Source of the DNA: Calonectria ilicicola
Taxonomy: Eukaryota > Ascomycota > Sordariomycetes > Hypocreales > Nectriaceae
Direction: 5' to 3'
NCBI GenBank assembly: GCA_020809705.1
Contig: CP085827.1
Coordinates: forward strand, 5,022,001 to 5,086,000
DNA length: 64,000 bases
Shown: piece by piece, positions 34,196 through 45,145 of the stretch
Numbering within the stretch: the stretch's first letter is position 1
Layout: the number at the start of each line of letters is the position of its first letter
Notes under the pieces: model-generated
Databases searched by the model: none
What the model was told of the DNA's origin: nothing
What the model saw: the letters and a program-made list of their open reading frames with translations, nothing else
Program-made: the position numbers and the translations under genes

Positions 34196-34924
34196 GGCAT
34201 GCAAAACCAGATGAAGAAAAAAAATAAGCAGTAAATAAAACAAACCTCCATGTAATATGTATAGAACAGGCCACGATGCTATGTACAATATAGATGTATG
34301 ATCTACGCTACTATAAAACCCATGTTAATACAAAATGTTTAAAGAGTTTTGTTCCATGTTGCAGTGACCAATAAGCATGTGATTTAGACCCTGTTCTGTG
34401 ACGATGCCCCGTCCAGGAGCTACTCCCCCAGAGACTTGCAACGATGCCGCCAAACATCTCCTGTAGCTTCAACTTGAGCATCAAGTCGCTGAAAAAAAGG
34501 AAAAAGAAGGAGGGAAAAAAAGCCACGATGCTTATTCTAACATTTTGGAACAGACTCATGTGTTGTCGAATCTAAAGCGGCTTTGGTTGAGCCAGGGTCC
34601 CACATCTCAAAGACAACGCCAAGGGACGGACAGGGGTGCTGGCGCTTAGAAGCACACATCGTCACACTGCCACATGCTACGCATTCGACTTCAACCTCGT
34701 TTCAACTCGTCGCCCTCGTTCGTCCCCTTTCCGACCACCGGGAGGAGCTCTGGAAATTCTTTCACTCTCTCCTTACATACTCCAAGGGGGCAAATTCTGG
34801 TTGTACATGTTATATATTTTCCCCTCTCAAAAGTTATCTTGCGCCAGCGGCATCCCACTCAGCCTCAACCCCTCCTCCCTCCTCCAGCTTCTCGCCAGAT
34901 CACTCATACCACTTCTTGCCAGCC
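34196..34924. other. Intergenic, RRG9 3' side and dehydrogenase promoter
   Basis: AT-rich to about 34560, then pyrimidine-rich (34680-34910) directly ahead of the dehydrogenase start. The latter is typical of fungal promoters and leaders. Confidence 0.45.
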
Positions 34925-36067
34925 ATGCCGCGCACTTACCAGCGCCCGCCGCAGCGCGACGCTTGGTACGCTCCGCTGTCGGTCGACCTAATCCTCAAGG
35001 TGCTCAACACGACGCTGCTGCACCCGTTTGTGGCCTGGATCATCCCGCTGTGCTTCCGCGCGCAGACGGTCAAGTGGGAGGCGCCGCCCATGGTCATCTC
35101 CATTGCCTGGGCCACGCTCATCACGCTGTTCTGGATGGCCAACGTCATCAACCAGCGCATCGCCCATGGGATCCCCCGCGACGTCGACCTCAGCGAGGAG
35201 GTCATTGTCATCACCGGCGGCGGCAGCGGCCTGGGCCTGCTGGTGGCCGAGGTGTACGGCATGCGCGGGGCTTCGGTGGCGGTGCTGGATGTGAACGAGA
35301 TGGAGAACATGGAAGCCAGGGGTGTTACTTATTACAAGTGTGACATTAGCGACAAGGCGCAGGTCGCCAAGGTTGCGGCCGAGATTGAAAAAGATGTAGG
35401 TTCAAGGTTTCGTCAACTTGGTTTGCAGTGCTGTTTTGGCTAACTGGACATTTTCTAGCTTGGTCCTCCTACTGTTCTCATCAACAACGCAGCAGTTGTG
35501 GTTGGAAAGTCGGTGTTGGACATCTCCATGGACGAGGTTGAAAAGAGTCTCAACACCAACCTCCTTGGGCCTTTCTACTGCATCAAGACTTTCCTCCCTG
35601 CCATTATCCGTGGGGGTTACGGCGGAACTATTGTCAACATCTCGTCGGTCATCGGCACCGTGGGTGCAGCGCAACTCGCCGACTATGCGGCGGCCAAGGC
35701 CGGCATCACGGCATTGCACCGCTCGCTGTCTGCCGAACTCCGCCAGAGCCACCCGGAGATCCGCATGGTGCTCGTCACCCCCGGCCAGGTGAGCACGCCT
35801 CTATTCTACGGGGTGCAGACGCCCAGCAGCTTCATCGCGCCCGTGGTGGAGCCGGTCGACGTGACCAAGGAGATCGTGGCGGCTATTGACAGCGGGAGGG
35901 GCGCGACGGTTGCGATGCCGCTCTACGCGCGGTGGATCGATTGGTACAACGTACTCCCCGTGGGCGTCCAGGTCATGGTGCGAGCCATCGCAGGCGTCGA
36001 TAGGGGGATGAATACGTTTGTTGGGCGCCACGGTCAGGAGGACGGCGGCAAGGAGAGCTCGCAATAG
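34925..36067 (+). CDS. Membrane-anchored short-chain dehydrogenase/reductase
   Basis: A classical SDR that resembles the retinol/17-beta-hydroxysteroid dehydrogenase (SDR16C-like) branch; the natural substrate is unknown. The exons are 34925-35395 and 35459-36067 (63-nt intron, phase 0), giving 359 residues. Two hydrophobic stretches precede the Rossmann fold (LHPFVAWIIPLCF at about 32-44 and MVISIAWATLITLFWMANVI at about 56-75), suggesting lipid-droplet or ER anchoring. The cofactor loop TGGGSGLG is at 97-104, AVLDVNEM follows strand 2 and fits NAD(P), NNA is at 166-168, the catalytic Ser is in VNISSVIG (219-220), and the Tyr-Lys pair is YAAAK (233-237). Active-site residues are therefore complete. 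Upstream in-frame codons exist, but MPRTYQRPPQ is a good start next to a pyrimidine-rich leader. Confidence 0.9.
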
Positions 36068-39000
36068 ATTGGCGCTGGCGCCATGTGACGTTGGTTTGAG
36101 TGATCTACCAATGGGTGTGTGATAAAGAGCTGAAAAAATGGAAAGGAAGGGCTACATGATGGTAATCAAGAGCGATGATCACATATGTACAATGTATGTA
36201 ATAAAGATTAATGTTGAGACATGAGTTGATTGCGATAATCTGGAGAAGCGAGCAACTCAAGATAACGAAACTTGTTACGTCAGATAGGACGACGACGCAC
36301 ACACAGCGTTTCTCCGGACTCAATCTAAAATCTAAGGTTATCTGAATCACAAGGACAGCACAGATTCATGGTCACAACCGACTCTCATCTAAGGTGTTGT
36401 CGGCTCGTTTTACGTGTTGGCTTTTGAAGCTGGGAAGGGTGAACCCCCACGCAGCCCAATCTCAGCCGTGGCGAAGGTGTATCAGCGGGGGAGGGGGAAA
36501 CGCAATTGACGAATCCAGGGCGGCGGATCGACCAATTATGGCCGACCATTGGACACATGAGGTGCGGATCCTGCAGGCAGTAAATGCAATGATCCAAGGC
36601 CATTTCGATGGCTGAAAGCTTGTGAGCATTAGGGGTTGAAAGCCAAGCTTTTGGCGAAGCTGGGGTCTGGGAATGGCTTGGGGGTCAGCTAAAGTTTTTG
36701 GATTTCTTACAAAGTATACACGGGTAAGGGTCTGTCTCTTTTTTTTTCTTACTCGATTTATAACGCACCAACCAAAATGTGAGATGATGATTTGACTCAA
36801 AAAAGTGAACTGTATCACTCCTGATGTCTCACCGTTTTACGCATGAGCAAACGTCATTCCATGTAATGCGTTTGGCAACCCCAGAAACCGGGCGATCCGA
36901 TAACTCTGGGTGTTGACATTTCCGGGTCCCGGTTGGCGCCACACCACACACACATGCATCACTGCAGATACAACCACGGGCTGTGGTGGTGGTGGTCGAG
37001 GTGCGTGGGGTGACGCAACGGCTAGAAGAGAGGTGCAGATTGGGTGCCGGCTCGCTTCCGCACCCCCTTGGAACTCGGCCAGTTGACAGGTCACAAAGCG
37101 CGCCGCAGAGGCATGGGAGAACGAAAATGGACAAAAAAGACGACGTGTGGTTTGGAGGGTGCAGCTCTGCGGGCGCTCTGGATGCTGGGACGGCCGCTCA
37201 GGACTCGTGCTCGTTTGCATCTCAGGCCATGGGCCGTGTAAAGCCGGAACGGTTTGAGTTGGCCGGCATGCTCCAGGAATGACGGCCAACAAGGGTTTCA
37301 TCTGCTAATGGGCGGCTGCCCCCCAAGCAAAAAAGATGGTTATTGTTGCAGAGCCCCATCAGGTATGGAGATGCGCCGTGTACGAGATACCAGACCAACG
37401 GTTCGGCCGATTCCCCACATCAGGAGAGACGTCGACATGGGTTGACCGGTATGTAAACGGCCAGGTAGGTGATTCGTAATGATGAGGAGATAGCCAACTA
37501 GTCGGGATATCTCGAAGAGTTGCGAGGTAGATCGTGGTGGAGGGCTTGGCATGAGGGCGGGGAAGCAGGCCGTGACAGCCCGCGAGACATGGGTCATCTG
37601 AACGAAGGATGCAGAAAGAGTGGGTGCTTAGGATGCAGACGACATGACAGCAGAGCCTTTGGTCGTCGTGCTGAATTCCATCGCGTTGTGGTGCGCCCGT
37701 CTGGCGGCGAGGATGGTGTGGTGGCGGCAACATCGCGACATTAAATTAGGGTGCTCGGTGTCGGAACTCGGGCCTGGATCGATGATGAGAGGGCGGCACG
37801 TCATGGGTTTCTAGTGGGGGAAGAGGCCACTGCCCCTCTCGACGGCGTCTTTATGTCAAGGGCCCTCAGGGCGTTCATGGCTATGTCGGCGCTGGAACGC
37901 CCGCAGCGCTGCACCTCCATCCCTCGACATTGACGAGGATACTACTTTGGGCGCCGCCGGGCTGTCTGCGCCATGTCAAGGCTGGTAGAGGTAACATATG
38001 GCGACGGCGTGAGACCTTTTTTTTTTCTTTTGCTTGTTGCGAAACTGCCCGAGCGAAAGTTTGTCGAATGGCATTTGGGTTTCTGGAAAGCAGACGAAAA
38101 AGCAAGCAGAGCACGCGACACTATCGTAGTGCCGTGCCGCCTATCGTGCTAGAGCGGTTGATGTTGTTCGCGGGTGAGCGGTACTTGATTCAAGGCCCGT
38201 GGCTGGTGACAGTAACCACCCCCGCCGGTACATGTATAATTTTTTTTTTCTTCTTCGTCTTTGACTCTCCTCCTCAGCAGCCGCTCAATCTCGCACTTTC
38301 CAACGAATTGGAGCCAACGTCATCAAGGGCACAGCACTGGCCCACAAGGGTCCTTGACATGGGTTCAGCGATTAAACTCGAGCTTGAGTTGAGTGTACGT
38401 TGTAATTAGAACAAAGGTTCCGGGAAAAAAAGACCCGTAGCAGAGTTTTCTGCAGACAACGAAACAAGATGAAGACATGTCGACGACAGGGCTACGACGA
38501 CAGGCTACACGACCACACAGCGACAGGCTACACAACGACAGGCTACAGGGAGGCCTTGTACCCATCCAGAGCCCTTCGAGTCACGGCACAGGCCAGTGAC
38601 CTGACTCGTCGCTCCCGCCTTCCGCCCGCCGCCTCGTTGCATCCTCGCCCTTATCAGCGCCCGCCGACACGCCCGCCGGCCAATGATGGCAGCGCCAACC
38701 AGGCCGCCACGCGGGCGCCCCAGGCTGGGACTCAGGGATCCCGGGGGCCCCAGTGGCTCGCGCGCTGCCCTCCACACGTCGTCAGTGGCTCTGTCTCTGG
38801 CGGCGTGCGCCCTGAGCCGGGTTTTGGTCTGGAAGGCGTCGCCTGCAGATAACGTTGGCATCGCGTCCAGCCTATGCCAGTCTATGCGGGCTTAGAGCTG
38901 CTGCTTCATGTTGTATCCGTAGACGCAGCTAATCACAGGCCCTGCTGCACTTCCTAATTGGGGCATGCCAGATGGGGGATCCCCGACGTTAAGCCTCATT

Positions 39001-39663
39001 GTCTCGACCATCCATCGCCATGATGCATCCTCCACTCTTTTCCCAGTCCCAGTTCTGACGGGTCCTGACCAGACCAAGCTCAAGCCAAGCCAGACCATAC
39101 CATGCCCATGCCATGCAATGTCATGAAGCCAAGCGACAGCCGCCCCCCCTCCATGGCCCCCTCTGAGGGCCCCTCCATAGTGCTCCATGGTGGCTCCAGA
39201 TCCTGGTCGCCCTCCATCATGTTTCTCTCCTGGTTGCCGCTTCGAGTAGTACACGGCACACCCCATGAACCTTATGAAAGTCGGCCCAACTCCCATCTCG
39301 CATCTCCCCCGGATCCCGATCCTGCGCCCTACATACACGACTCGATCCGCCCTCCATTCTGCTCTTTGCTCCCGTCCCTCACCACTTGCTCGTCTCCGAC
39401 TCTCGGCCCTTTTGTTGAGCGCGGCTGGACCGGACAGGCAGACAGACCAATACCCATCACCGTCACCCGTCACCATCACCACCACCACCAAGCAAACCAC
39501 CCGCAGTCTCGTCTTACTTAGGTCCCTTTGACTACACCGCGCCATTGCTCAGATTTCAATGCAGTTCTAAAACAGACAAAAACTTCGCCAGCAGCACTCT
39601 CCGCAGAAAAGGGTCCACGACGGAGGAGGAGTAGCAGCAGCAGCAGCAGCCACGTCGACGACA
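36068..39663. other. Gene-poor interval, dehydrogenase to pseudokinase
   Basis: 3.6 kb without a supported gene. Open frames of 60-217 codons overlap in antisense and have no motif. It holds a tandem 13-mer near 38500, a purine/pyrimidine-biased stretch from 38980 to 39480 (CCATGC and CAC-rich units), and AGC triplets at 39633-39650 just before the pseudokinase ATG, consistent with a long leader. Confidence 0.45.
38498..38548 (+). repeat. Three copies of a 13-mer
   Basis: CGACAGGCTACAC occurs at 38498-38510 and 38521-38533 and, with one change, at 38536-38548. A degenerate copy precedes it. The spacing is irregular (10 and 2 bases). Confidence 0.65.
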
Positions 39664-41484
39664 ATGGTTCAGTGGTGGGTTGATTCTCGCATCGAAGCCG
39701 CCGTCACTAGGTCCTTCGTTGTGAGCCAGCTTCTCCCCGATGAGATTGAGCAGCTGGACCGCCCCGTGGGATTTGGAAGCGAGGACTTGACGGAACGAAC
39801 CTACTGGGATAGTATCCGCCAGGATGCGCCTCGCTTGTTCCTCATTCTCGTCGACCTAGGCGTGCCGGACCAGATATTCGGTGTCATCGACGACGGCTGG
39901 GACGACGCTGAACTGCCTGTTGCCCTTGAGGATGTCGACCGCTTGCAATTGTCCGCCACACGTGACGATCGCCTGGATCGCAAGTTTTACCAGCGCCAGT
40001 TCCACTACCTCTTGAAACCCCTCCAGCGTGGGAACCATGTCGTCTACACTGAGCACGAAGTCGTGCCCCTCGATGTCATGGAGCGCCCGCCGCTTACACC
40101 CCACAAGTCTCATGTGATTGAAAAGGTCAGAATCCCAAATGCACCGGGCTCAGTCTTTTGCCGCCGGAAATACCCCATCGGAAACGGACCTGGTGCCATT
40201 TCCCTCGCAGAGTTCCAGGAAGCCATTCAAGGCATCAAGGGCCTGCAAAACGAGCACATGGTTTCGTACTGGGCGTCGTATACTCACAAGGGGTGCGGCT
40301 ACGTGCTCTTCACCCCGCCTCATGACTATACCCTCAAGGCATTTTTGGCGACGACGCCCTCATCCTTTAAAAACATGGCCAAAAAGGACCGCAGGGAGCT
40401 CATTGTGAACTGGATCCTATGCCTCGTCGACACCCTGTGCTACCTCCACAGCAAAAACCGCGCCCATTCCTGCATCAAGCCATCCACCATTCTCTTTAAC
40501 CAGCAAAACCACATCTTCTTCTCCGACTCGACGCGCCTGACACCAGACGGCATTCTTCACCACAACGACAAGGCCTCGTTCGACCGTGAACAATATGATT
40601 ATGCAGCGCCTGAGCGATGGTTCCGTGCCGGCCCATCAAGCCCACCAGGCGGGTTTGTGCACATGGGGTCACCTGCCACCCCACCTGACGACGGTGGCTT
40701 CAACATCATGAGAAGCCAGGATTTTGTAGTGCCACCAAATGGCATGGTTCTAGCCCCAAACCCGCAACTAAGTTTACAGCAAGCAGACATCTTTTCACTC
40801 GGATGCATCATTCTTGAGTTGCTGTCGTTCTTGGTGAAGCGCTCGAGCAGCAAATTTGCCAGCTTCCGGTCGGCAAAACACAAGACGGCTGGAAGGGGAG
40901 GCGCAGTCCTCGACACGTCGTTTCATAAAAACCTCGGACAGGTCGAGGCGTGGATGTCCACCCTGGCCAAAGAGGCTTCGAGAAAAGTGGCGGACAAGGA
41001 TGGTGCCCATGTCTTTCGAGGGGTAACCCCGATGCTGCATGTCGTTACAGGCATGCTGTCGACGAACCCGTACGATAGGCCACCGGCTATTGAGGTGCAG
41101 CAGCGCATCTACCAAATCCTAACGGAAGTCTGCGGTACCGCAGAGCCGCACTGTGTGCATCAGTACTCGCGCGATCTCGACTACGCGCTCGGAAGAATGC
41201 ATATCCAGCCACCCACCGATGTCATGATGGCCCGAGTTCCCCAGCGAGCCAGCTTCGGATACGGAACTCCCAGGACATTCCAACACAGTCGCAACGGCAG
41301 CAGCGGCGGGTATTCTCAGGCCAGCCGAACTACGAGCAGCAGCGAGGCCGAAATTGAGGCCATGTACAATCCAGGCCCATCAGGTCCGCAGCAGATTCGG
41401 CCGCAAGGAACCTGGCCTCTGAATCCCATGTACATGACTAATGCTCCAATGAACCAAGGGTCGCTGTATGCGGCAAGTCCATAA
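39664..41484 (+). CDS. Protein kinase-like protein, probable pseudokinase
   Basis: Single-exon protein of 606 residues with an N-terminal region of unknown fold (about 1-145) and a kinase-like domain (about 150-495). The kinase shape is clear: FCRRKYPIG near the Lys strand, helix C region LAEFQEAIQGIKGL, CLVDTLCYLHS before the catalytic loop, YAAPERW (APE motif), QADIFSLGCIILELLSF (helix F), and a helix-I region with NPYDRPPAIEVQQRI. The catalytic loop reads HSCIKPSTILF in place of HRDIKP..N, so the base Asp and metal-binding Asn are missing. The DFG position reads FSDST. It is therefore very likely inactive in phosphotransfer and may act as a scaffold. The tail after residue 515 is Ser/Gly/Pro-rich and disordered. 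The family is common in filamentous fungi; the specific role is unknown. Confidence 0.8.
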   Translation: MVQWWVDSRIEAAVTRSFVVSQLLPDEIEQLDRPVGFGSEDLTERTYWDSIRQDAPRLFLILVDLGVPDQIFGVIDDGWDDAELPVALEDVDRLQLSATRDDRLDRKFYQRQFHYLLKPLQRGNHVVYTEHEVVPLDVMERPPLTPHKSHVIEKVRIPNAPGSVFCRRKYPIGNGPGAISLAEFQEAIQGIKGLQNEHMVSYWASYTHKGCGYVLFTPPHDYTLKAFLATTPSSFKNMAKKDRRELIVNWILCLVDTLCYLHSKNRAHSCIKPSTILFNQQNHIFFSDSTRLTPDGILHHNDKASFDREQYDYAAPERWFRAGPSSPPGGFVHMGSPATPPDDGGFNIMRSQDFVVPPNGMVLAPNPQLSLQQADIFSLGCIILELLSFLVKRSSSKFASFRSAKHKTAGRGGAVLDTSFHKNLGQVEAWMSTLAKEASRKVADKDGAHVFRGVTPMLHVVTGMLSTNPYDRPPAIEVQQRIYQILTEVCGTAEPHCVHQYSRDLDYALGRMHIQPPTDVMMARVPQRASFGYGTPRTFQHSRNGSSGGYSQASRTTSSSEAEIEAMYNPGPSGPQQIRPQGTWPLNPMYMTNAPMNQGSLYAASP

Positions 41485-43255
41485 TTTTCACAAAAATAAC
41501 ATCCTTTGAGGGATTTTTTTTTCTAACGACGTTAACGATTATTATCATTATTTTTACTTTTTTATCACATCAGGGAACGGCTCTCTGATGGACGGGATTA
41601 GGTCTGGTGTTGGACGGTGCCCAGATTTCACCTGGCGCTATGGCGAGGCGGTTTTTTTCTTACATCTCAAGTCAGCAACCATGGGGGTTCGGCTCTTTTC
41701 TTCACTATCGAGTAACTAATGTATGGTTCTCGACGGCTCCGGGGCGTGGCATCTGCTTTCTTTTCTTCTAATACTAAACTACGGCGGGTAGGATGTACCA
41801 TCAAAAAGGGGGCATATTGATGGCGTCGCAAAATTGGCCATGCTAGGACGAGGAACAATATGTAGGATAGTGAATTACAGTGATGAATTGAGCATCTTGA
41901 GCTTAAAATACTACTTCCCCAAACTGGTTAATACTGTGCAAGTCAGATTGGGCTGATGTCATTTTTGCTGACTAGTTCGTGGGTGGCTAAGACAATATGT
42001 GCCAATCAAGCGTTTACTATTAGCCAACTTTGGGGGCCATCACGTCAATTATAGGTTTTCCTCCTGCAGACCGCTGTGGCTCCCCTGCTAAATGACCTCG
42101 CCAATAGGGAGCTTAGGCGCCAAAAAAGCATATTGACGTCTTGGCTAAAACCCACGACCCCTGGTCTCCCTCGGGTGGTCGGGAACCACGGGCGAGGCCG
42201 CATGACTAGAGCGTTACTTTTGGGACGACAGGGGAAATGCTTAGCAATACCTTGCTTTCTTGAAGTAACTGATATGCAGGTCCTAGTATTGAGTTTATTC
42301 TTCTTTCAGACATTGGTAATAGCTCCACATATCCTGTATGTGTTATGTGTCTTCAAAGCATCGGTGGATATCATTCTTTGACCGCTATATATCAACGACT
42401 GCAGTCGAACACAATATGACACTTGAGAGAATGTACCCCCTCTACTTTCTCGCCATTCTCCGGTTGCCTAGGAAATAAATAATTTTATAAATACCTATTA
42501 TATAAATAAATAAGCTTATTTATTGTTGGTTTTGTTTTTAGCTAACAAGCCGATATTCGGAGCAGTCCAGTTTCCTAATGTTCAAGGCAAAGAAGTCACA
42601 GGGGGGCAATCTTTCAAGGGGTGCATGCATATCTCGGAGATAGTTAACCCAGGTCGTATTCATAATGTTGTTGAGCCCGACTTGCCAGGCAAATCCGACA
42701 CCAGACATGGTAAAGTTCTTTTGGACGTTTTGCAATCCAAAAAAAACACCATTTTTTATGACTAGTAGCCCATAGGATCATGTCATATTAAACACTGCCA
42801 TCAATCCATCCAACTGCCACCAAAGCACAATAGCGCGTCAGAACAAGGCAGATTTGCGGGCAGTTGGGCAGTTTTAGGAATTATCCCATATCGCGATTCC
42901 AAGTTTCTCCTAGTTCTCTTTTTATCTTAGCTTTTTGTGGCGCACACAGTCCATGATTTGGCATTCCGCTATTGGCGTAAATTTCACATGGACTGCCAAG
43001 CGATGCACATGGCTCTGCTACTGGACCATTGTGCTGACAGGCTCAATTGCTGACTGCTGCTGACGCATTTTACACTTTGATTTCACAATTTATCAAAGAT
43101 CTTGACGTGATATTTCATAAATACCTCCTCCCATTCTCTCGGTTGGACACAATCGCCGGCTTCGCATTCAATGCCAAAGTACAGTCAGAACTTTGCTGAG
43201 ACATATCAGAACCGACCGGCTCTTTCGATTCACTTTCAAAATCCGATCCTTCGAC
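41485..43255. other. AT-rich intergenic segment before the HET gene
   Basis: Composition drops in G+C from about 41880 on, marking entry to the accessory segment. It holds the AAAT-rich patch and palindrome at 42474-42524. Open frames here are short and without motif. It probably includes the HET promoter. Confidence 0.45.
42474..42524. repeat. AAAT-rich patch with 20-bp perfect palindrome
   Basis: The palindrome AATAAATAAGCTTATTTATT occupies 42505-42524, preceded by AAATAAATAATTTTATAAAT at 42474-42493. It is related to the inverted repeats at 14586-14652 and 55407-55470 and lies on the left side of the HET/CHAT pair. Confidence 0.75.
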
Positions 43256-45088
43256 ATGCCCTTAAATTATTCTCCTCTCAATCACAAACTTTCAGAGATC
43301 AGGCTGGTTATTATTGCTCCTGGTAACTACGACGATGAGTTGTGCTGCTCACTCCGCACGGTATCTCTCCACAGTAAACCAAAATACGAGGCTCTATCAT
43401 ACATGTGGGGAGATCCGACCATCACGACCAATGTTATTGTTGATAGCATCTCTCATCCCGTCACTGCCAACCTGGAATGTGCTCTACGTAATTTGCGCCA
43501 TGAGTCAAAGCCCCGGGAAATGTGGATAGATGCGCTCTGCATAAACCAAACCGATATCAACGAGAAAAATCACCAGATTCATTTGATGGCTGCTGTATAT
43601 CGAGGAGCTTCTGAAGTCGTCATCTCATTAGGCAGTTTCGATGAATCAATGAGCCATTACGCATCATGGGCTCACGTATTTGAAAGAAAATGGACAAAAT
43701 TCTGCTCTAAGCGTCATGTCAAAATGTCTCTCCGATCGTGGATATCTATCCAGGGCAAGGTAGACAAGAGCATATCAGAACTCAAATGTATTCATGGCAT
43801 GTACAATGTTTGGTATCATCCATATTTCAGAATAATGTGAACTTTTCAGGAATTTGTCTTAGCAAAGCGCGATCCAGTTTTTCTCGTCGGACAAGACACT
43901 ATGCGGATCAAGGCTCAAGATATCAGTCCCCGAGGAATGTATACCTCTATGATAGGATCAGCCTTCTCCGTATTGCGAAAATATGCAGAACCCTCAGTAT
44001 ACAACATGTGGAACAAAAGAATGAAAAATGATCTCACGAAAATGGTGGCTGCTAGTGACAAATACCTATCGATCACGAACACTCAAAATTACCGCATCTT
44101 TAAGGGCGATGATGCAAAGTATTCATTACCGCTCCTACTTGCGTTTACCAGCGGTCGAGTATGCTTCGATATTCGAGATAAAATCTTTGGCTTTTACGCA
44201 TTGATCGACGAACAACATGGGGACTTTTATAAACCGGACTACAACAAACCTATCGAGCAAGTATTTCTCGAAACCATCGCCTACATAGTTCAATTTTATC
44301 CCGAGCATATCTTCTGGTTCATGAATATCTTTCCTCTCCGCAAATCGAGATTGGAGGATTCTTTGTATCCATCCTGGCTCCCGGATCTTGCTAGCGACAT
44401 GATTCTGGTTACTCGTCCGCCCAAGGCTGATCGCATGGCTCCATTGCATGTTCCATTAGGCATATCCGAGGATCTTCGAACATTAGAAGTGGTAGCATAT
44501 GAGATTGGAAAAAGTATCACCATTTTCCGATTCGAAAAAGAGGCCATTGAGATCATTCCCACCATTAATCGAATGATCGCTTCAAGTCTTGAAGATTCTC
44601 CGCAGCGTTTTGAGTGGATAAGACTAAAGAATCGACTTCCCCAGCGGATAGCATATGCTTGTCATTTTCATGACTTGAGAGGGAAAGAGCTTTACGAAAT
44701 TAAAGATTTAATAATTCTATACGTTAAAACCCTGTTGCTAATAGGCTGTGGTGATTTCTATAAAATTGATTGGGAAGGGGAGATATTTTTGAAGATGGTA
44801 AGAGATAGCGCGAGCCGTCTCTCTGACAAGGTCTTTTTTCGAACCCAGGCGGGTCTATTTGGGATCTGTGATAGTCCTTTAGAAGACGGGGATATGATAC
44901 TAAAATCACCCTCCTTTTTAATGCCAATGGCAGTTCGCAGGTGTCCTCAAAACTCTGAGGGAGGCACCGAGTCTTTTTATCGTCTCATTGGCTGGGCCTT
45001 TGTTGATGGAATTGTAGGCGACAGCAGAGATGAAGAGGTGATGACAGAGATACAAGGAAAAGAGCTCGAGCGTATTTTTCTTCGGTAG
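43256..45088 (+). pseudogene. HET-domain protein with one in-frame TGA
   Basis: Heterokaryon-incompatibility (HET) domain proteins trigger cell death after non-self recognition. The domain is clear in the first 200 codons: YEALSYMWGDP, LECALRNLRHESKPREMWID followed by ALCINQTDINEK, and QIHLMAAVYRGASEVVISLG. After PYFRIM the frame meets TGA at 43838-43840 (codon 195) and then continues TFQEFVLAKRDP in the same frame to the stop at 45088, 610 codons in all. In this family that position is normally Trp (WT.QE), so TGG to TGA is the simplest explanation. Intron alternatives (for example 42 nt from GTTTGG) would delete the conserved block. It could be a recent null allele, a readthrough gene or a base-call error. 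The C-terminal 400 residues match no domain I recognise. It is convergent with the CHAT gene, 57 bp between stops. Confidence 0.8.
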
Positions 45089-45145
45089 TTCGAAACATTG
45101 GGGAGTAGGCAAAAAAAGAGAAAAAATGCACCATCTCAAATTGTA

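Noticed and set aside
29862..36067. Secondary-metabolite cluster made of oxygenase and SDR
   Set aside because: The housekeeping RRG9 gene lies between them and no core synthase is present.
38892..39545. 217-codon frame antisense to the pseudokinase upstream region
   Set aside because: Gly/Arg/Met-rich translation of repetitive CCATGC-type DNA; no motif.
43814..43857. Short intron (37-42 nt) removing the TGA in the HET gene
   Set aside because: The in-phase version would delete the conserved PYF...TFQ block, and the other version breaks the frame.
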